This document shows positions 14,635 to 24,139 of a DNA stretch of 64,000 bases, piece after piece. Position 1 is the first letter of the stretch; every line of letters begins with the position of its first letter. This DNA comes from Segatella copri (GTDB lineage Bacteria; Bacteroidota; Bacteroidia; Bacteroidales; Bacteroidaceae). Where the stretch lies: the NCBI RefSeq assembly GCF_026015625.1, contig NZ_JAPDVG010000001.1, positions 248,001 through 312,000 on the forward strand. Direction: 5' to 3'. The notes below the pieces were generated by a model. It was not told the origin of the DNA and searched no databases. It was given only the letters and a program-made list of their open reading frames with translations. A program made the position numbers and the translations under genes.

Positions 14635-15111
14635 CTAGAACTTAGCCATCTTGATAGCATCTATAGCACACTCATCACCCTTGTTACCCAACTTACCGCC
14701 GCTACGATCCTTAGCCTGCTGCAGATCGTTGGTAGTCAAGAGACCATAGATAACAGGAATTTCCTGAGTAGCATTCAGACGGGCAATACCGTAGGTAACA
14801 CCCTCGCAGATGTAATCGAAGTGAGGAGTTTCACCACGTATCACACTACCTAAAATGATGACTGCATCATAGCCGCCATTCAAAACCATTTGATGGGCTC
14901 CATAGATAAGCTCAAAGCTGCCTGGAACAGTTTTCACATGGATGTTCTCAGTGAGTGCTCCATGTTTTTCGAGTGTTTTTACTGCTCCGTCGAGCAAAGC
15001 GCCCGTTATCTCAGGATTCCATTCTGCTACAACGATACCAAAGCACATGTTACTGGCGTCTGGTATTTTAGTAAAGTCGTATTCAGATAAATTATGAAGT
15101 GCTGTTGCCAT
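14635..15111 (-). CDS. ribH: 6,7-dimethyl-8-ribityllumazine synthase
   Basis: The 158-residue length and the motifs are standard. [10 protein letters not shown] binds the ribityl substrate, [10 protein letters not shown] is the family signature, and [14 protein letters not shown] carries the catalytic His (about residue 90). The enzyme condenses 3,4-dihydroxy-2-butanone 4-phosphate with the ribitylamino-uracil to give lumazine, the penultimate step of riboflavin synthesis, in a cytoplasmic oligomer. It starts 28 bp after the TPR gene and shares its direction, so the two are probably cotranscribed. No FMN riboswitch is visible upstream. Confidence 0.96.
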   Translation of the reverse strand: MATALHNLSEYDFTKIPDASNMCFGIVVAEWNPEITGALLDGAVKTLEKHGALTENIHVKTVPGSFELIYGAHQMVLNGGYDAVIILGSVIRGETPHFDYICEGVTYGIARLNATQEIPVIYGLLTTNDLQQAKDRSGGKLGNKGDECAIDAIKMAKF

Positions 15112-15139
15112 ATTGATTTCGAATAGTTATCAGTACAGA

Positions 15140-15835
15140 TTAGTTAGAAGCGCGCTCGATGTACTTGTCGATTTCGCCACTCTGTACGAGCATAGCGTTA
15201 ACATACTTCTTCTTAGCATCCTGATAAAGCTTCAAAGCTTCGTCTTTCTTACCCTGGCTTTCGAGAATCTCGCCAGCCTTGATCATGAATGTAGGAGAAA
15301 GACTGTTGTTTGTACCATCTTCGGCCTTGCTGTCAGCCATAGAAGCAGCCTTCTTGAAAGCATCTACAGCCTTGTCGAGCTGGTTGAGATGCGCATAAGC
15401 ATCACCTAAGGCAGCTTCAGCAGCAGGACTGATCATCTGGTCGTCTTCTGAAGAGAAAGCTTCCAGACTCTTCTGAGCTTCTGCCCATTTGCCGAGGTTT
15501 GCATAGCAAAGACCTGCATAGAGGTTTGCCAGGTTACCTGCATCTGTGCTGCTGTATTCGTCAGCAATCTTAGTAAAACCTACATAGCCAGCGCCATCAC
15601 CCTTCAATGCCTGCTCATACATCTGGTTAGCAAAGTAGGTCTGACCCTTAGCAAGCATAGTGCTAGCCTTGTCCTCACGAGGACCTGAGATCTGAGATAC
15701 ATAACCGAATACACCTGCAATGATAACAATGATAGCTACTACTGCAATGATAATTGCCTTCTTGTACTTCAAGAAGAAGGCCTCACGAATGTTTAGGCTC
15801 TCTGTTTCCTGAGCCTGTACGTTGTTGTTTGCCAT
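15140..15835 (-). CDS. Membrane-anchored tetratricopeptide-repeat protein
   Basis: The 231-residue protein has a cytoplasmic N-terminus, one membrane helix at about residues 27-49 (KKAIIIAVVAIIVIIAGVFG) and then TPR-like helical pairs: NLYAGLCYANLGKWAEAQKS, AALGDAYAHLNQLDKAVDAF and KAGEILESQGKKDEALKLYQ. The layout is like YfgM-type ancillary TPR proteins. It presumably scaffolds periplasmic or envelope proteins. The gene precedes ribH by 28 bp and diverges from recF. Function is inferred only from fold. Confidence 0.82.
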   Translation of the reverse strand: MANNNVQAQETESLNIREAFFLKYKKAIIIAVVAIIVIIAGVFGYVSQISGPREDKASTMLAKGQTYFANQMYEQALKGDGAGYVGFTKIADEYSSTDAGNLANLYAGLCYANLGKWAEAQKSLEAFSSEDDQMISPAAEAALGDAYAHLNQLDKAVDAFKKAASMADSKAEDGTNNSLSPTFMIKAGEILESQGKKDEALKLYQDAKKKYVNAMLVQSGEIDKYIERASN

Positions 15836-15989
15836 TTTTATTTTGCTTTTTTATTATTCTATACTTTTTCGTTTCTGGTTTTGGGGCAATCTGTTCAATA
15901 GAAAGTTAGCTTTCAAATTGTGGAATGCCGCTAAACTTCTGCAAATTTACTCAATTTTATTCAATTATTGAAATTTCTAGCCTATTTTT

Positions 15990-16020
15990 TTTGTTTTTTC
16001 CTCTTTTTCTGCTAACTTTG
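15990..16020 (+). promoter_or_regulatory. recF promoter
   Basis: TTTG (15990-15993) and TAACTTTG (16013-16020) are separated by 19 bp. The recF ATG follows at 16045. Confidence 0.7.
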
Positions 16021-16044
16021 CACTATAAAAGCAGAAAAGAGACT

Positions 16045-17142
16045 ATGATTTTAAAGAATATTTCCATTATTAACTTTAAAAATATAAAGAGCGCCAATCT
16101 GGAGTTGTCGCCCAAAATCAATTGTCTGATAGGACATAATGGCATGGGAAAGACTAATTTCCTTGATGCCATCTACTATCTCTCTTTCTGTAGGAGTGCC
16201 TATAATTCTATCGATTCCCAGATTATTACTCATGATGAGCCTTTCTTTATGCTGGAGGGAAATTATGATAACGATAAGGGGGAGATAGAGAATGTTTACT
16301 GTGGCATGAAACGGGGTACCAAGAAGCATTTCAAGAGAAACAAGAAGGAGTATAAGCGTCTTTCGCAACATATTGGGCTTATCCCTCTGATTCTGGTTTC
16401 TCCATCTGATGTTTCTCTGATAGAAGGGGGAAGTGAAGAGCGCAGAAAACTGATGGATGTGGTCATCTCTCAGTATGATTACTCTTATATAGAGGCTTTA
16501 TCCAACTATAATAAGGCTTTGCAACAGAGAAATGCTTTGCTGAAAATGGAGGAGGAGCCTGATATTACGCTGCTGGAACTTTGGGAACAGCAGATGGCGA
16601 GTAATGGTGAATTGCTGTACCGGAAACGGCAGGCTTTCGTTGACGAACTGGTTCCGCTGTTTCAGCAGATTTATCAGCAGATTTCGGGTGATAAGGAGCA
16701 GGTCCGTCTTCACTATGTTTCTCATTGCCAGAGAGGTCCTTTGCTGGATGTTATCCAGCGCGACCGGTTTAAGGATCGTGCTGTAGGGTATTCTCTGCAT
16801 GGTGTTCACCGTGATGATCTGGAGTTTTTGCTGGGTGATTATCCGATGAAGAGAGAGGGAAGTCAGGGACAGAACAAAACTTTCGTGATTGCCCTGAAAC
16901 TGGCTCAATTTACTTTCCTGCAGCGCACGAGTTCCAATACACTTCCTTTGCTCCTCTTAGATGATATCTTCGATAAGTTGGATGCACAGCGGGTTGAGGC
17001 TATTGTGAAACTGGTTGCCGGTGACCATTTCGGCCAGATTTTTATCACGGATACGAACCGTGATCATTTGGATAAGATTCTCCAGAACATGCAGGGAGAT
17101 CATACGATATTCTATGTAGAGAATGGGGAAATAATAAAGTAA
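16045..17142 (+). CDS. recF: DNA replication and repair protein RecF
   Basis: From the ATG at 16045 the protein is 365 residues, the usual RecF size; an upstream frame runs through the promoter and is not used. It has Walker A GHNGMGKT (about residue 30), the coiled region in the middle, the ABC-type signature region REGSQGQNKT, and Walker B LLLLDDIFDKLD near the C-terminus. RecF is an SMC-like ATPase that loads RecA at gaps with RecO and RecR. It is followed 4 bp later by the DUF721 gene, a common pairing in Bacteroidota. Confidence 0.95.
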   Translation: MILKNISIINFKNIKSANLELSPKINCLIGHNGMGKTNFLDAIYYLSFCRSAYNSIDSQIITHDEPFFMLEGNYDNDKGEIENVYCGMKRGTKKHFKRNKKEYKRLSQHIGLIPLILVSPSDVSLIEGGSEERRKLMDVVISQYDYSYIEALSNYNKALQQRNALLKMEEEPDITLLELWEQQMASNGELLYRKRQAFVDELVPLFQQIYQQISGDKEQVRLHYVSHCQRGPLLDVIQRDRFKDRAVGYSLHGVHRDDLEFLLGDYPMKREGSQGQNKTFVIALKLAQFTFLQRTSSNTLPLLLLDDIFDKLDAQRVEAIVKLVAGDHFGQIFITDTNRDHLDKILQNMQGDHTIFYVENGEIIK

Positions 17143-17146
17143 GAAT

Positions 17147-17437
17147 ATGTTTAGAAGAAAAGTTAAGTCAATAGCAGAACTCTTGCCTGAATTTCTGAGA
17201 AAGGAAGGCTTGGAGACTCCTTTACAGCAGAAACGCCTGATAATGAGTTGGGATTCTGTGGTAGGGGATAATATTGCTGCATATTGTGGTGATAAGTTTA
17301 TCAAGAACCAGACTCTCTATGTAAAGATAGAGAATGCTGCATTGAGGGCTGACCTCACGATGAGCCGTGCTACTCTTGTTCGCCGTTTGAATGAACAGGT
17401 TGGTGCACAGGTTATTGCAGATATACGCTTTTATTGA
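17147..17437 (+). CDS. DUF721 (DciA-like) protein
   Basis: This 96-residue protein has the DUF721 pattern: a short N-terminal helix, then MSWDSVVGDNIAAYCGDKFI, and a beta core TLYVKIENAALRADLTMSRA. DUF721 contains DciA, the ancestral loader or partner of replicative helicase DnaB, so a replication role is likely. It begins 4 bp after the recF stop and forms an operon with it. Whether this short form loads helicase alone is unknown. It converges with the folate gene. Confidence 0.85.
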   Translation: MFRRKVKSIAELLPEFLRKEGLETPLQQKRLIMSWDSVVGDNIAAYCGDKFIKNQTLYVKIENAALRADLTMSRATLVRRLNEQVGAQVIADIRFY

Positions 17438-17455
17438 TATTCCCCGCTCTATATG

Positions 17456-18001
17456 CTATATGATTTCGTCCATGCATATATCTGTAGGGGTAACAGGAAG
17501 GAGTCCTTCCTCTTTGATTTTCTGGAAGTCGAAACAGATGCCTATTTTGTATGCATGTGGAATCTGGGCAAGAAATCTGTCGTAATAGCCTTTTCCTCTT
17601 CCTAACCGGTTGCCTTTCATATCGAAACTCATACCTGGGATTACGGCAAGTTCTATCTCAGGATATTTCTCTTCCGGATAAATCTTACCTTTCGGTTCAA
17701 GTATATGATAGGCTCCTTCCTTCAGGTCTTGAACTCCGGAATATTCTCTCAGTTCCATATTCGTATCGTCCAGCACAACGGGCAGTATCACCCGTTTTCC
17801 CCTGGAAACAAGTTGGTCTATATAATGATGGGTGTCCACTTCATCAGGAAGCGAATAGTACATCAGTATGGTTTGGGCATTCTGAAGATGCGGGTTGGAA
17901 TCTAAACGTGATAATACAGAAAGCGACAGTTCCTCAAGTTGTCTTGAGGAATACTGTCGCTTTCTGTCTTTTATGATTTTTCTTAATTCTTTCTTGTCCA
18001 T
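17456..18001 (-). CDS. 5-formyltetrahydrofolate cyclo-ligase
   Basis: The 181-residue enzyme has the family motifs: basic N-terminus, YSLPDEVDTHHYID, PKGKIYP, VIPGMSFDMKGNRLGRGKGY (phosphate-binding GxGxGYYD) and a C-terminal PTDICMDEII. It converts 5-formyl-THF to 5,10-methenyl-THF using ATP, salvaging folate. It begins 3 bp after the S41 peptidase stop, so the two are cotranscribed. Confidence 0.94.
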   Translation of the reverse strand: MDKKELRKIIKDRKRQYSSRQLEELSLSVLSRLDSNPHLQNAQTILMYYSLPDEVDTHHYIDQLVSRGKRVILPVVLDDTNMELREYSGVQDLKEGAYHILEPKGKIYPEEKYPEIELAVIPGMSFDMKGNRLGRGKGYYDRFLAQIPHAYKIGICFDFQKIKEEGLLPVTPTDICMDEII

Positions 18002-18004
18002 GCC

Positions 18005-19738
18005 TTAAGCATTTGCTATCATACAATTATTATGGTGTAAGGAAGAATAGTTGTAGGGCGTATTCGCCATAGCTATCTTTTCTTTCTTCGCAGCGCCTTT
18101 TTTGGCTGGCTCTGGTTTCTTTGGAAATGCTGCATGGTTCTCAAATACATCCAGCGTCTTTTTGATGACTGGGTCATCAAGATTGATGTACTGGGTCCAT
18201 GCCTGCTCGTCCAACATATTGTAGATGATACGGCTGTCGATGACACGGTCTAACAGTTTGTGTGATTTCTTGATTAAAAGATTTCTACGTTTCAAACCAC
18301 GTTTATCAGCATAGCTGGCAAACTTTTCAACCATGTCCTGACTGTCAAGATAATCGGCAAGTTCCATCATCTCCTTGAAGTTGTTCAACTTCGGACGGTT
18401 ATCGTCTGTATAAGTGAAGGCAAACTGCAAGATGAGACCACTCAGACTGGCCTCCTTGAAATAGGATGTCATGCCGAGCGTATCTTCAGGAACAAAGATG
18501 TCTGGGGTGATGCCACCTCCGCCATAGACAATACGGCCGTTACCTGTATGATAAGCCGGTCCTGTATGCTTGATGCTATCCTGTGAGAAGAACTCTCCGT
18601 GCTGGTATCTGTCAAGCAAGTCTTGCTCATAATCCTTGTCATCTCCCAGCGTATATGGCTTCTGGATGCATCTTCCTGAAGGAGTATAGTAGCGCGCAAT
18701 GGTCAGACGGATGAGGCTGTGGTCAGGGAATTCTATCTGTTGCTGAACCAGTCCCTTACCAAACGAGCGTCGTCCGATGATGGTAGCACGGTCATTATCC
18801 TGCATGGCACCCGCAAAGATTTCTGCAGATGATGCAGAACCTTCATTGATGAGAACTACCATCGGAATCTTCTGGTAGGCACCCTTACCGTCACTCATAT
18901 AGTTATGTCTAGGCGATTTGCGTCCCTGTGTGTAAACGATGAGCTTCTTGTCTGGCAAGAATTCGTTTGCCATGTTTACTGCAGCCGTCAGGTAACCTCC
19001 TGAGTTATCACGAAGGTCAATACAGAGGTTGGTGAATCCCTGCTGTGAGAGTTTGGCCAGGGCAATCAGCATTTCCGGATAGGTGTTCTCGCCAAAGTTC
19101 TTGATACGGATATAGCCAGTTTTGTCGTTTAGCATGTAAGCTGCTGTAACACTCTTTGTCGGTATTTCACCTCGGGTTACGGTAAAGGTCTGAACCTTCT
19201 TGCTTCCATATCGTATAACTCCGATTTTCACCTTGGTATCCTTTGGACCCTTCAGGCGATGCATAGCCTCTTGGTTGGTTACAATCTTGCCAACAAAAGG
19301 TTTGCCGTCTACGGCTACAATCTTATCTCCTGCCAAAAGTCCGGCTTTCTCGGCAGGTCCATTCTGTATCACATTCTGTATATGTATCGTATCTTGGCGG
19401 ATGACAAACTCTACGCCTACACCCGAGAACGAGCCTTTCAGATCGTCGGTGGCCTGAGCAGCGTCTTTAGCACTGATATATACGGAATGTGGATCCAGTT
19501 CTGCTAAAATCTGTGGAATTGCCTTATCTACCAGCGAGTCGATGTTCACGGCATCTACATATTGGTCATCAATAAGATGGAGCAGGTTGTTCAGACGGTT
19601 GCTTCCACTATTGATAACGTTGAGGCGATTTCCAGAGAAATGGTTGGAAAAGAATGTTCCGATGATAATACCTATCACAACACAGAATGCCATGATGAAT
19701 GGCATAAAGCGGTTGGTCTTATTCTTACTCATGTTCAT
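18005..19738 (-). CDS. S41-family C-terminal processing peptidase
   Basis: The 577-residue protein has an N-terminal membrane helix (FMPFIMAFCVVIGIIIGTFF), a PDZ domain (VGVEFVIRQDTIHIQNVIQN through AGDKIVAVDG), and the S41 protease core with nucleophile Ser in GSASSAEIFAGA and catalytic Lys in RRSFGKG. The C-terminal helical part ends in a Lys/Ala/Pro-rich tail. Such proteases degrade or trim envelope proteins from their C-terminus. It follows the dCMP deaminase gene by 39 bp on the same strand. Confidence 0.92.
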   Translation of the reverse strand: MNMSKNKTNRFMPFIMAFCVVIGIIIGTFFSNHFSGNRLNVINSGSNRLNNLLHLIDDQYVDAVNIDSLVDKAIPQILAELDPHSVYISAKDAAQATDDLKGSFSGVGVEFVIRQDTIHIQNVIQNGPAEKAGLLAGDKIVAVDGKPFVGKIVTNQEAMHRLKGPKDTKVKIGVIRYGSKKVQTFTVTRGEIPTKSVTAAYMLNDKTGYIRIKNFGENTYPEMLIALAKLSQQGFTNLCIDLRDNSGGYLTAAVNMANEFLPDKKLIVYTQGRKSPRHNYMSDGKGAYQKIPMVVLINEGSASSAEIFAGAMQDNDRATIIGRRSFGKGLVQQQIEFPDHSLIRLTIARYYTPSGRCIQKPYTLGDDKDYEQDLLDRYQHGEFFSQDSIKHTGPAYHTGNGRIVYGGGGITPDIFVPEDTLGMTSYFKEASLSGLILQFAFTYTDDNRPKLNNFKEMMELADYLDSQDMVEKFASYADKRGLKRRNLLIKKSHKLLDRVIDSRIIYNMLDEQAWTQYINLDDPVIKKTLDVFENHAAFPKKPEPAKKGAAKKEKIAMANTPYNYSSLHHNNCMIANA

Positions 19739-19777
19739 AACAATTCTCTTTTTACTAACGTTTTATCTATCTTATCT

Positions 19778-20230
19778 CTAATCTTCTGAAGAAGATGTCT
19801 TTTCATCAGGATTGAGGTATTCTACCTTGATTCCTGCTCGTTGCATCAGTTTGATACCATCGTCCAGACGGTATTTCTCTGCATATACAACACGCTTGAT
19901 GCCCGACTGTATAATCAGTTTGGCACATTCTATACATGGAGAGGCGGTGACGTAAAGCGTACTTCCCTCACTGTTATTGCTGCTGCGAGCCAATTTCGTA
20001 ATAGCATTAGCCTCCGCATGGAGAACGTATGGCTTGGTTACGTTGTTATCCTCACAGACATTTTCAAATCCGCTCGGTGTACCGTTGTAGCCATCACTGA
20101 TAATCATTTTATCTTTTACAACCAGTGCACCTACCTGTCGGCGTTTGCAATAGCTGTTTTCAGCCCATATACGTGCCATTCGCAAATAGCGAAGGTCGAG
20201 CTTGGTTTGTTTGGAAAGTTCGTTTGCCAT
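19778..20230 (-). CDS. Deoxycytidylate (dCMP) deaminase
   Basis: The true start is the ATG at 20230 (150 residues), since the longer frame overlaps the M3 peptidase in a different frame. Zinc and catalytic motifs are HAEANAI and SPCIECAKLI, with GALVVKDKMIISDGYNGTPSG at the N-terminus typical of ComE/dCMP deaminases. It produces dUMP, the substrate of thymidylate synthase; thyX is in this window at 33083. The gene begins 4 bp after the peptidase stop. Confidence 0.93.
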   Translation of the reverse strand: MANELSKQTKLDLRYLRMARIWAENSYCKRRQVGALVVKDKMIISDGYNGTPSGFENVCEDNNVTKPYVLHAEANAITKLARSSNNSEGSTLYVTASPCIECAKLIIQSGIKRVVYAEKYRLDDGIKLMQRAGIKVEYLNPDEKTSSSED

Positions 20231-20234
20231 CCTC

Positions 20235-22322
20235 TTATCCTTTATTTTGTACCTTGATTTCGTTACGTTCCAGCAGTGCATCGATGGTTGGCTCTTGTCC
20301 ACGGAACCGTTTGTAGAGAACCATAGGATGCTCTGTTCCACCCTTAGAGAGTACGTTGTCACGGAAACTTTGAGCAGTCTTCTGGTCGAAGATTCCATTC
20401 TTCTTGAATACACTGAAAGCATCAGCATCCAATACTTCTGCCCATTTGTAGCTATAATATCCTGCGGCATAACCTCCTGCCATGATGTGTGAGAACTGTA
20501 CGGTCATGCAGGTTTCCTGCAACTGTGGCAATATCATCGTCTTTTTCCAGGCTTCCCTTTCATAAGGCATGATGTCGGCAGTAAATTCTTTCTTTTGGGT
20601 GTAGTATGCCATGTCAAGCAATCCGAAACTTACCTGGCGCAAGCAACCGTAGGCTGTCATGAAGTTGCGACTCTTCACGATGCGCTCTATGAGTTCATCT
20701 GGCAATGGTTCACCTGTCTGATAGTGGAAGGCAAATGTACGGAGAAAATCTTTCTCTATTGCATAATTCTCCATAAACTGTGATGGCAATTCTACGAAGT
20801 CCCACCATACGTTGGTTCCCGAAAGACTCTCGAAGCGGGTATTGGCAAACATGCCGTGAAGACTGTGACCAAACTCATGGAGGAAGGTTTCTACTTCTCC
20901 TAATGTCAAGAGAGCAGGCTTTTCCTCTGTTGGCTTGGTAAAGTTCATTACCACACTTACGTGAGGACGTATGTTGTTGCCCTTATGGTCTATCCACTGG
21001 CCCTGGAATTCTGTCATCCAGGCACCTCCTTGCTTACCCTTGCGAGGGAAGAAGTCGGCATAGAATACAGCCAGATAGCTTCCGTCTTTATCAAATACCT
21101 CGTATGCCTTGACGTCTGGGTGGTATACCGGTATCTCTTTGTTCTCCTTAAAGGTGATGCCATAAAGTTTGTTGGCGAGGCCGAACACACCGTCTATCAC
21201 TTTGTCCAGCTGGAAATAAGGGCGAAGCATTTCTGCATCGAGATTATATTTCTCCATCTGGAGTTTATGAGAATAGAAGCCGAAATCCCATGGCTTCATT
21301 TCGAAATCTTGACCTTCCAGCTTCTTGGCAAGGGCTTCCACTTCTTTCACTTCCTTTTCTGCCGTTGGCTTATAAGCATCTATCAGGTCGTTGAGAAGTT
21401 TATATACATGTTCTGTATTGCTTGCCATACGATGACGAAGAACATAGTCGGCATAGGTTTCGAAACCGAGCAACTGGGCGAGCTCTCTGCGCAGGTTTAC
21501 CAGTCGTTTGCAGATTTCCAGGTTGTTCTGCTCATTATCATGGGTACATACCGTATTGCGTGCCATATACATCTGTTTGCGGAGCTCACGCTGGGTAGAG
21601 TAGGTCATAAATGGAGAATAACTTGGATAATCGAGTGTGAAGATCCAGCCTTCTTTTTCCTGCTCTTTGGCGGTATGCGCAGCGGCAGCTTTTGCTGTTT
21701 CTGGAAGTCCGTCGAGCTGAGCTTCGTCTGTGATATGGAGCGTAAATGCCTTGTTTTCTTTTAAGAGATTCTGTGAGAACTGCAGAGTGAGCATACTGGC
21801 TTCTTCTGTAAGTTCGCGAAGTTTCTCTTTGCCTTCTTCATCTAAGAGTGCACCGCTGCGTACGAATCCGTCATAGCTGGTGTCCAGAAGCATCTTCTCT
21901 TCAGGAGTCAGTTCTCTGTTTGGATGATCGTGAACGAACTTGATGCGCTCGAAGAGTTTCTTGTTCAGCGTGATGTCATTTGCGTGCTTGGTGAGAATCG
22001 GACTCATCTTCTGCGCAATCTCTTCCATCTCATCGCAGGTTTCAGCACTCATCATGCAAGAGAAAACGTTAGATACACGGCTCAAGAGGTCGTAATAGTG
22101 TTCGCCCTTTTCGGTATCAACTCTTGCAATGGTATTCTCAAAGGTTGGTTCTGCCGGATCGTTTACAATCTTGTCTGTAGCCTCGTCATCACGGCGGATT
22201 CCCTCCATGAATGCTGGTTCATAATCTTCGAGACGGATTCGTTCGAATGGTACTGTATCGTGCGGTGTATTGTAAGGCACGAAGAATGGGTTGGTTCTAT
22301 TTTGTATTTTATTGTCTTGCAT
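20235..22322 (-). CDS. M3-family metallopeptidase (Dcp/oligopeptidase A type)
   Basis: The start at 22322 (MQDNKIQNRTNPFFVPYNTP) gives 695 residues; an ATG 30 bp upstream is less likely. The zinc motif is HEFGHSLHG, with the third ligand Glu downstream in the FVELPSQFMENYA region. M3 enzymes cut oligopeptides, either as dipeptidyl carboxypeptidase or oligopeptidase. No signal peptide is visible, so action is in the cytoplasm. A TAACTTTG -7 box (22341-22348, bottom strand) lies 19 bp before the start. Confidence 0.93.
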   Translation of the reverse strand: MQDNKIQNRTNPFFVPYNTPHDTVPFERIRLEDYEPAFMEGIRRDDEATDKIVNDPAEPTFENTIARVDTEKGEHYYDLLSRVSNVFSCMMSAETCDEMEEIAQKMSPILTKHANDITLNKKLFERIKFVHDHPNRELTPEEKMLLDTSYDGFVRSGALLDEEGKEKLRELTEEASMLTLQFSQNLLKENKAFTLHITDEAQLDGLPETAKAAAAHTAKEQEKEGWIFTLDYPSYSPFMTYSTQRELRKQMYMARNTVCTHDNEQNNLEICKRLVNLRRELAQLLGFETYADYVLRHRMASNTEHVYKLLNDLIDAYKPTAEKEVKEVEALAKKLEGQDFEMKPWDFGFYSHKLQMEKYNLDAEMLRPYFQLDKVIDGVFGLANKLYGITFKENKEIPVYHPDVKAYEVFDKDGSYLAVFYADFFPRKGKQGGAWMTEFQGQWIDHKGNNIRPHVSVVMNFTKPTEEKPALLTLGEVETFLHEFGHSLHGMFANTRFESLSGTNVWWDFVELPSQFMENYAIEKDFLRTFAFHYQTGEPLPDELIERIVKSRNFMTAYGCLRQVSFGLLDMAYYTQKKEFTADIMPYEREAWKKTMILPQLQETCMTVQFSHIMAGGYAAGYYSYKWAEVLDADAFSVFKKNGIFDQKTAQSFRDNVLSKGGTEHPMVLYKRFRGQEPTIDALLERNEIKVQNKG

Positions 22323-22340
22323 ATTGTTACTTTTTAGCTG

Positions 22341-22348
22341 CAAAGTTA
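22341..22348 (-). promoter_or_regulatory. -7 element of M3 peptidase gene
   Basis: The bottom strand reads TAACTTTG just upstream of the start codon. No clear TTTG is seen at the usual distance. Confidence 0.45.
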
Positions 22349-22417
22349 GCAAAAAAATGCGTTATTGCCTTGATAATAAACGTTTTTAACTTATATTTAT
22401 CGGTCGTTATACTTTCT

Positions 22418-23092
22418 TTAGCGTTTGATGAGATTTTCCAGTGCAGGGATATAGATTCTGCCTCGTTCTAGCTGGATAAGTCCTTCTGCCTGTAGTTCGT
22501 TGAGGGCTTTGGATACATAGATGCGCTTTACATTCATCTCTTCTGCTAAACGGGTCATCTTGATATGAAAGATTTTCTCGCCTGCCGGGCGGACGCTGTG
22601 GCTCTCGAAGAAACGGATCAGGCGCTCACTCAGTGTCTTGGCAGGAACTCTGAACAGTCTGCGGTTGTTCTTCTGGGATTGGGTGCAGACCAAGTTCAGA
22701 AGATTGATGCGGAATATTTCATATTCATCGGATAACTTCATGATCTCTTGCTTGCTGACTGACATGATGCTGCAGTTGTTCTTTGCCACATAAGTGTGGG
22801 TGAAACGCTGGGTAAGACCGAAAAGTCGTTCCAGCTGGAATGATTCCGGTGCCGAAATGTCTTCTTCTACCTGATAGCCGTAGTCATCTGCCTGGGTTAT
22901 CACCTTAATATCTCCACTGATTAAATAATATAGACGTGTACAACTGGTGCCTTCTTCAACTATAGTTTCACCCGCTTCCAGTTTTTGAAAGTCAAAACGG
23001 GTTTTACCAGCTACATTTTGGAAGTCATAGCAAGTCATTCCCAGGAATAATGGGAGTGATAATAAACTGTCGTATAGTCTATTGGTTGACAT
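22418..23092 (-). CDS. Crp/Fnr-family transcriptional regulator
   Basis: The protein has 224 residues: a cyclic-nucleotide-binding-like jelly roll (EAGETIVEEGTSCTRLYYLI, about 38-57), a dimerisation helix, and a C-terminal winged helix (MTRLAEEMNVKRIYVSKALN then LQLERGRIYI-like end). The CRP effector pocket R-S pair is not obvious and there are no N-terminal Fe-S cysteines, so the signal is unknown. It starts 6 bp after the apbE stop and is likely cotranscribed with it. Confidence 0.88.
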   Translation of the reverse strand: MSTNRLYDSLLSLPLFLGMTCYDFQNVAGKTRFDFQKLEAGETIVEEGTSCTRLYYLISGDIKVITQADDYGYQVEEDISAPESFQLERLFGLTQRFTHTYVAKNNCSIMSVSKQEIMKLSDEYEIFRINLLNLVCTQSQKNNRRLFRVPAKTLSERLIRFFESHSVRPAGEKIFHIKMTRLAEEMNVKRIYVSKALNELQAEGLIQLERGRIYIPALENLIKR

Positions 23093-23098
23093 GTAAGT

Positions 23099-24118
23099 TT
23101 ATTTATTTAATATCTTGTTTTTGAGAGACGGTGAATACCATATCTTGTTTTGTCCTTTCTCGTCAGCATAGATGAGATATGCACAGAGGTCCGGATGATT
23201 TTTCAGAATCTGTTTTGCGCCCTCCATTCCCATTACCATAAACGAGGTAGCATAGGCATCGGCTGTAGCACAGTTCTTGGCTAAAACCGTTGCAGATAAG
23301 ATGTTATGCTGTACAGGATAGCCTGTTTTTGGGTCTATGGTATGTGCATACTTCTTGCCGTTTTTATAATAGAAGTTTCTGTAGTTACCACTCGTAGCCA
23401 TGGCTATGTCGGTAATATCAAGTACATCCTGAATTTCCTGACTCGTATTGGTAGAATCGTCAGTTGGCTTGTTGATACCAATATGCCAAGGCACTTGTTT
23501 CTCGCTAACACCGTTTACTACGATTTCTCCACCAATCTCAACCATAAAGTTGCTGATACCTTTCTTTTTCAGGAATCTGGCAACAATGTCGCTGCCATAT
23601 CCTTTGGCGATAGCAGAACAGTCAAGCATGATCTTAGGATTTTGCTTGATGATGCGTCCCTTTTCCAAGGCTACTTTCTCATAACCAACCAGCGTTTTGA
23701 TACTGTCTATCTTGGCTTTCGTAGGAGGTACCCCCTGCTTGAATCCAAAGCCCCAGAGGTTTACCATTGGGGCAACCGTGATATCAAAGGCTCCATTGGT
23801 TTCTTTTGAGATGCTTTCTGCCATGCGGAATACTTCGGTAAACATTTCGTCTACTTCGATATCTTTACCTTGGTTTACCTGTGTGATGACAGAGGTCTTA
23901 TTGAAAGGAGACAAGGATTGGTCTACCTTCTTGAGTTCTGTTTCTATCTCTTGCTGGTAGTTGGTATCACTCTGATAGGTAATGTGATAGATGGTGCCAA
24001 AGATAAAGCCGGTATCTTTCTGATAGGGCGTATTATGCTGCTGGCGTATGATAACGATGGTACCAACGATAAGTATCAACAGAAATGGAATTTGCCAGAT
24101 AAGTTTCTTTTTATTCAT
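23099..24118 (-). CDS. apbE: FAD:protein FMN transferase (ApbE)
   Basis: The 339-residue protein has an N-terminal membrane anchor (IWQIPFLLILIVGTIVII) and the ApbE core: GTIYHITYQSD, SPFNKTSVITQVNQG, DCSAIAKGYGSDIVA, a GG-E FAD site (MVEIGGEIVVNG) and HTIDPKTGYPV. It attaches FMN to Thr of extracytoplasmic flavoproteins such as Rnf/Nqr subunits, none of which are encoded here. It is followed by the regulator gene 6 bp later. Confidence 0.94.
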   Translation of the reverse strand: MNKKKLIWQIPFLLILIVGTIVIIRQQHNTPYQKDTGFIFGTIYHITYQSDTNYQQEIETELKKVDQSLSPFNKTSVITQVNQGKDIEVDEMFTEVFRMAESISKETNGAFDITVAPMVNLWGFGFKQGVPPTKAKIDSIKTLVGYEKVALEKGRIIKQNPKIMLDCSAIAKGYGSDIVARFLKKKGISNFMVEIGGEIVVNGVSEKQVPWHIGINKPTDDSTNTSQEIQDVLDITDIAMATSGNYRNFYYKNGKKYAHTIDPKTGYPVQHNILSATVLAKNCATADAYATSFMVMGMEGAKQILKNHPDLCAYLIYADEKGQNKIWYSPSLKNKILNK

Positions 24119-24139
24119 TCTTTACACATTATGAAGTCT

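Noticed and set aside
20961..21764. 267-codon top-strand frame inside the M3 peptidase gene
   Set aside because: It is antisense to a well-recognised peptidase and its product has no recognisable motif.
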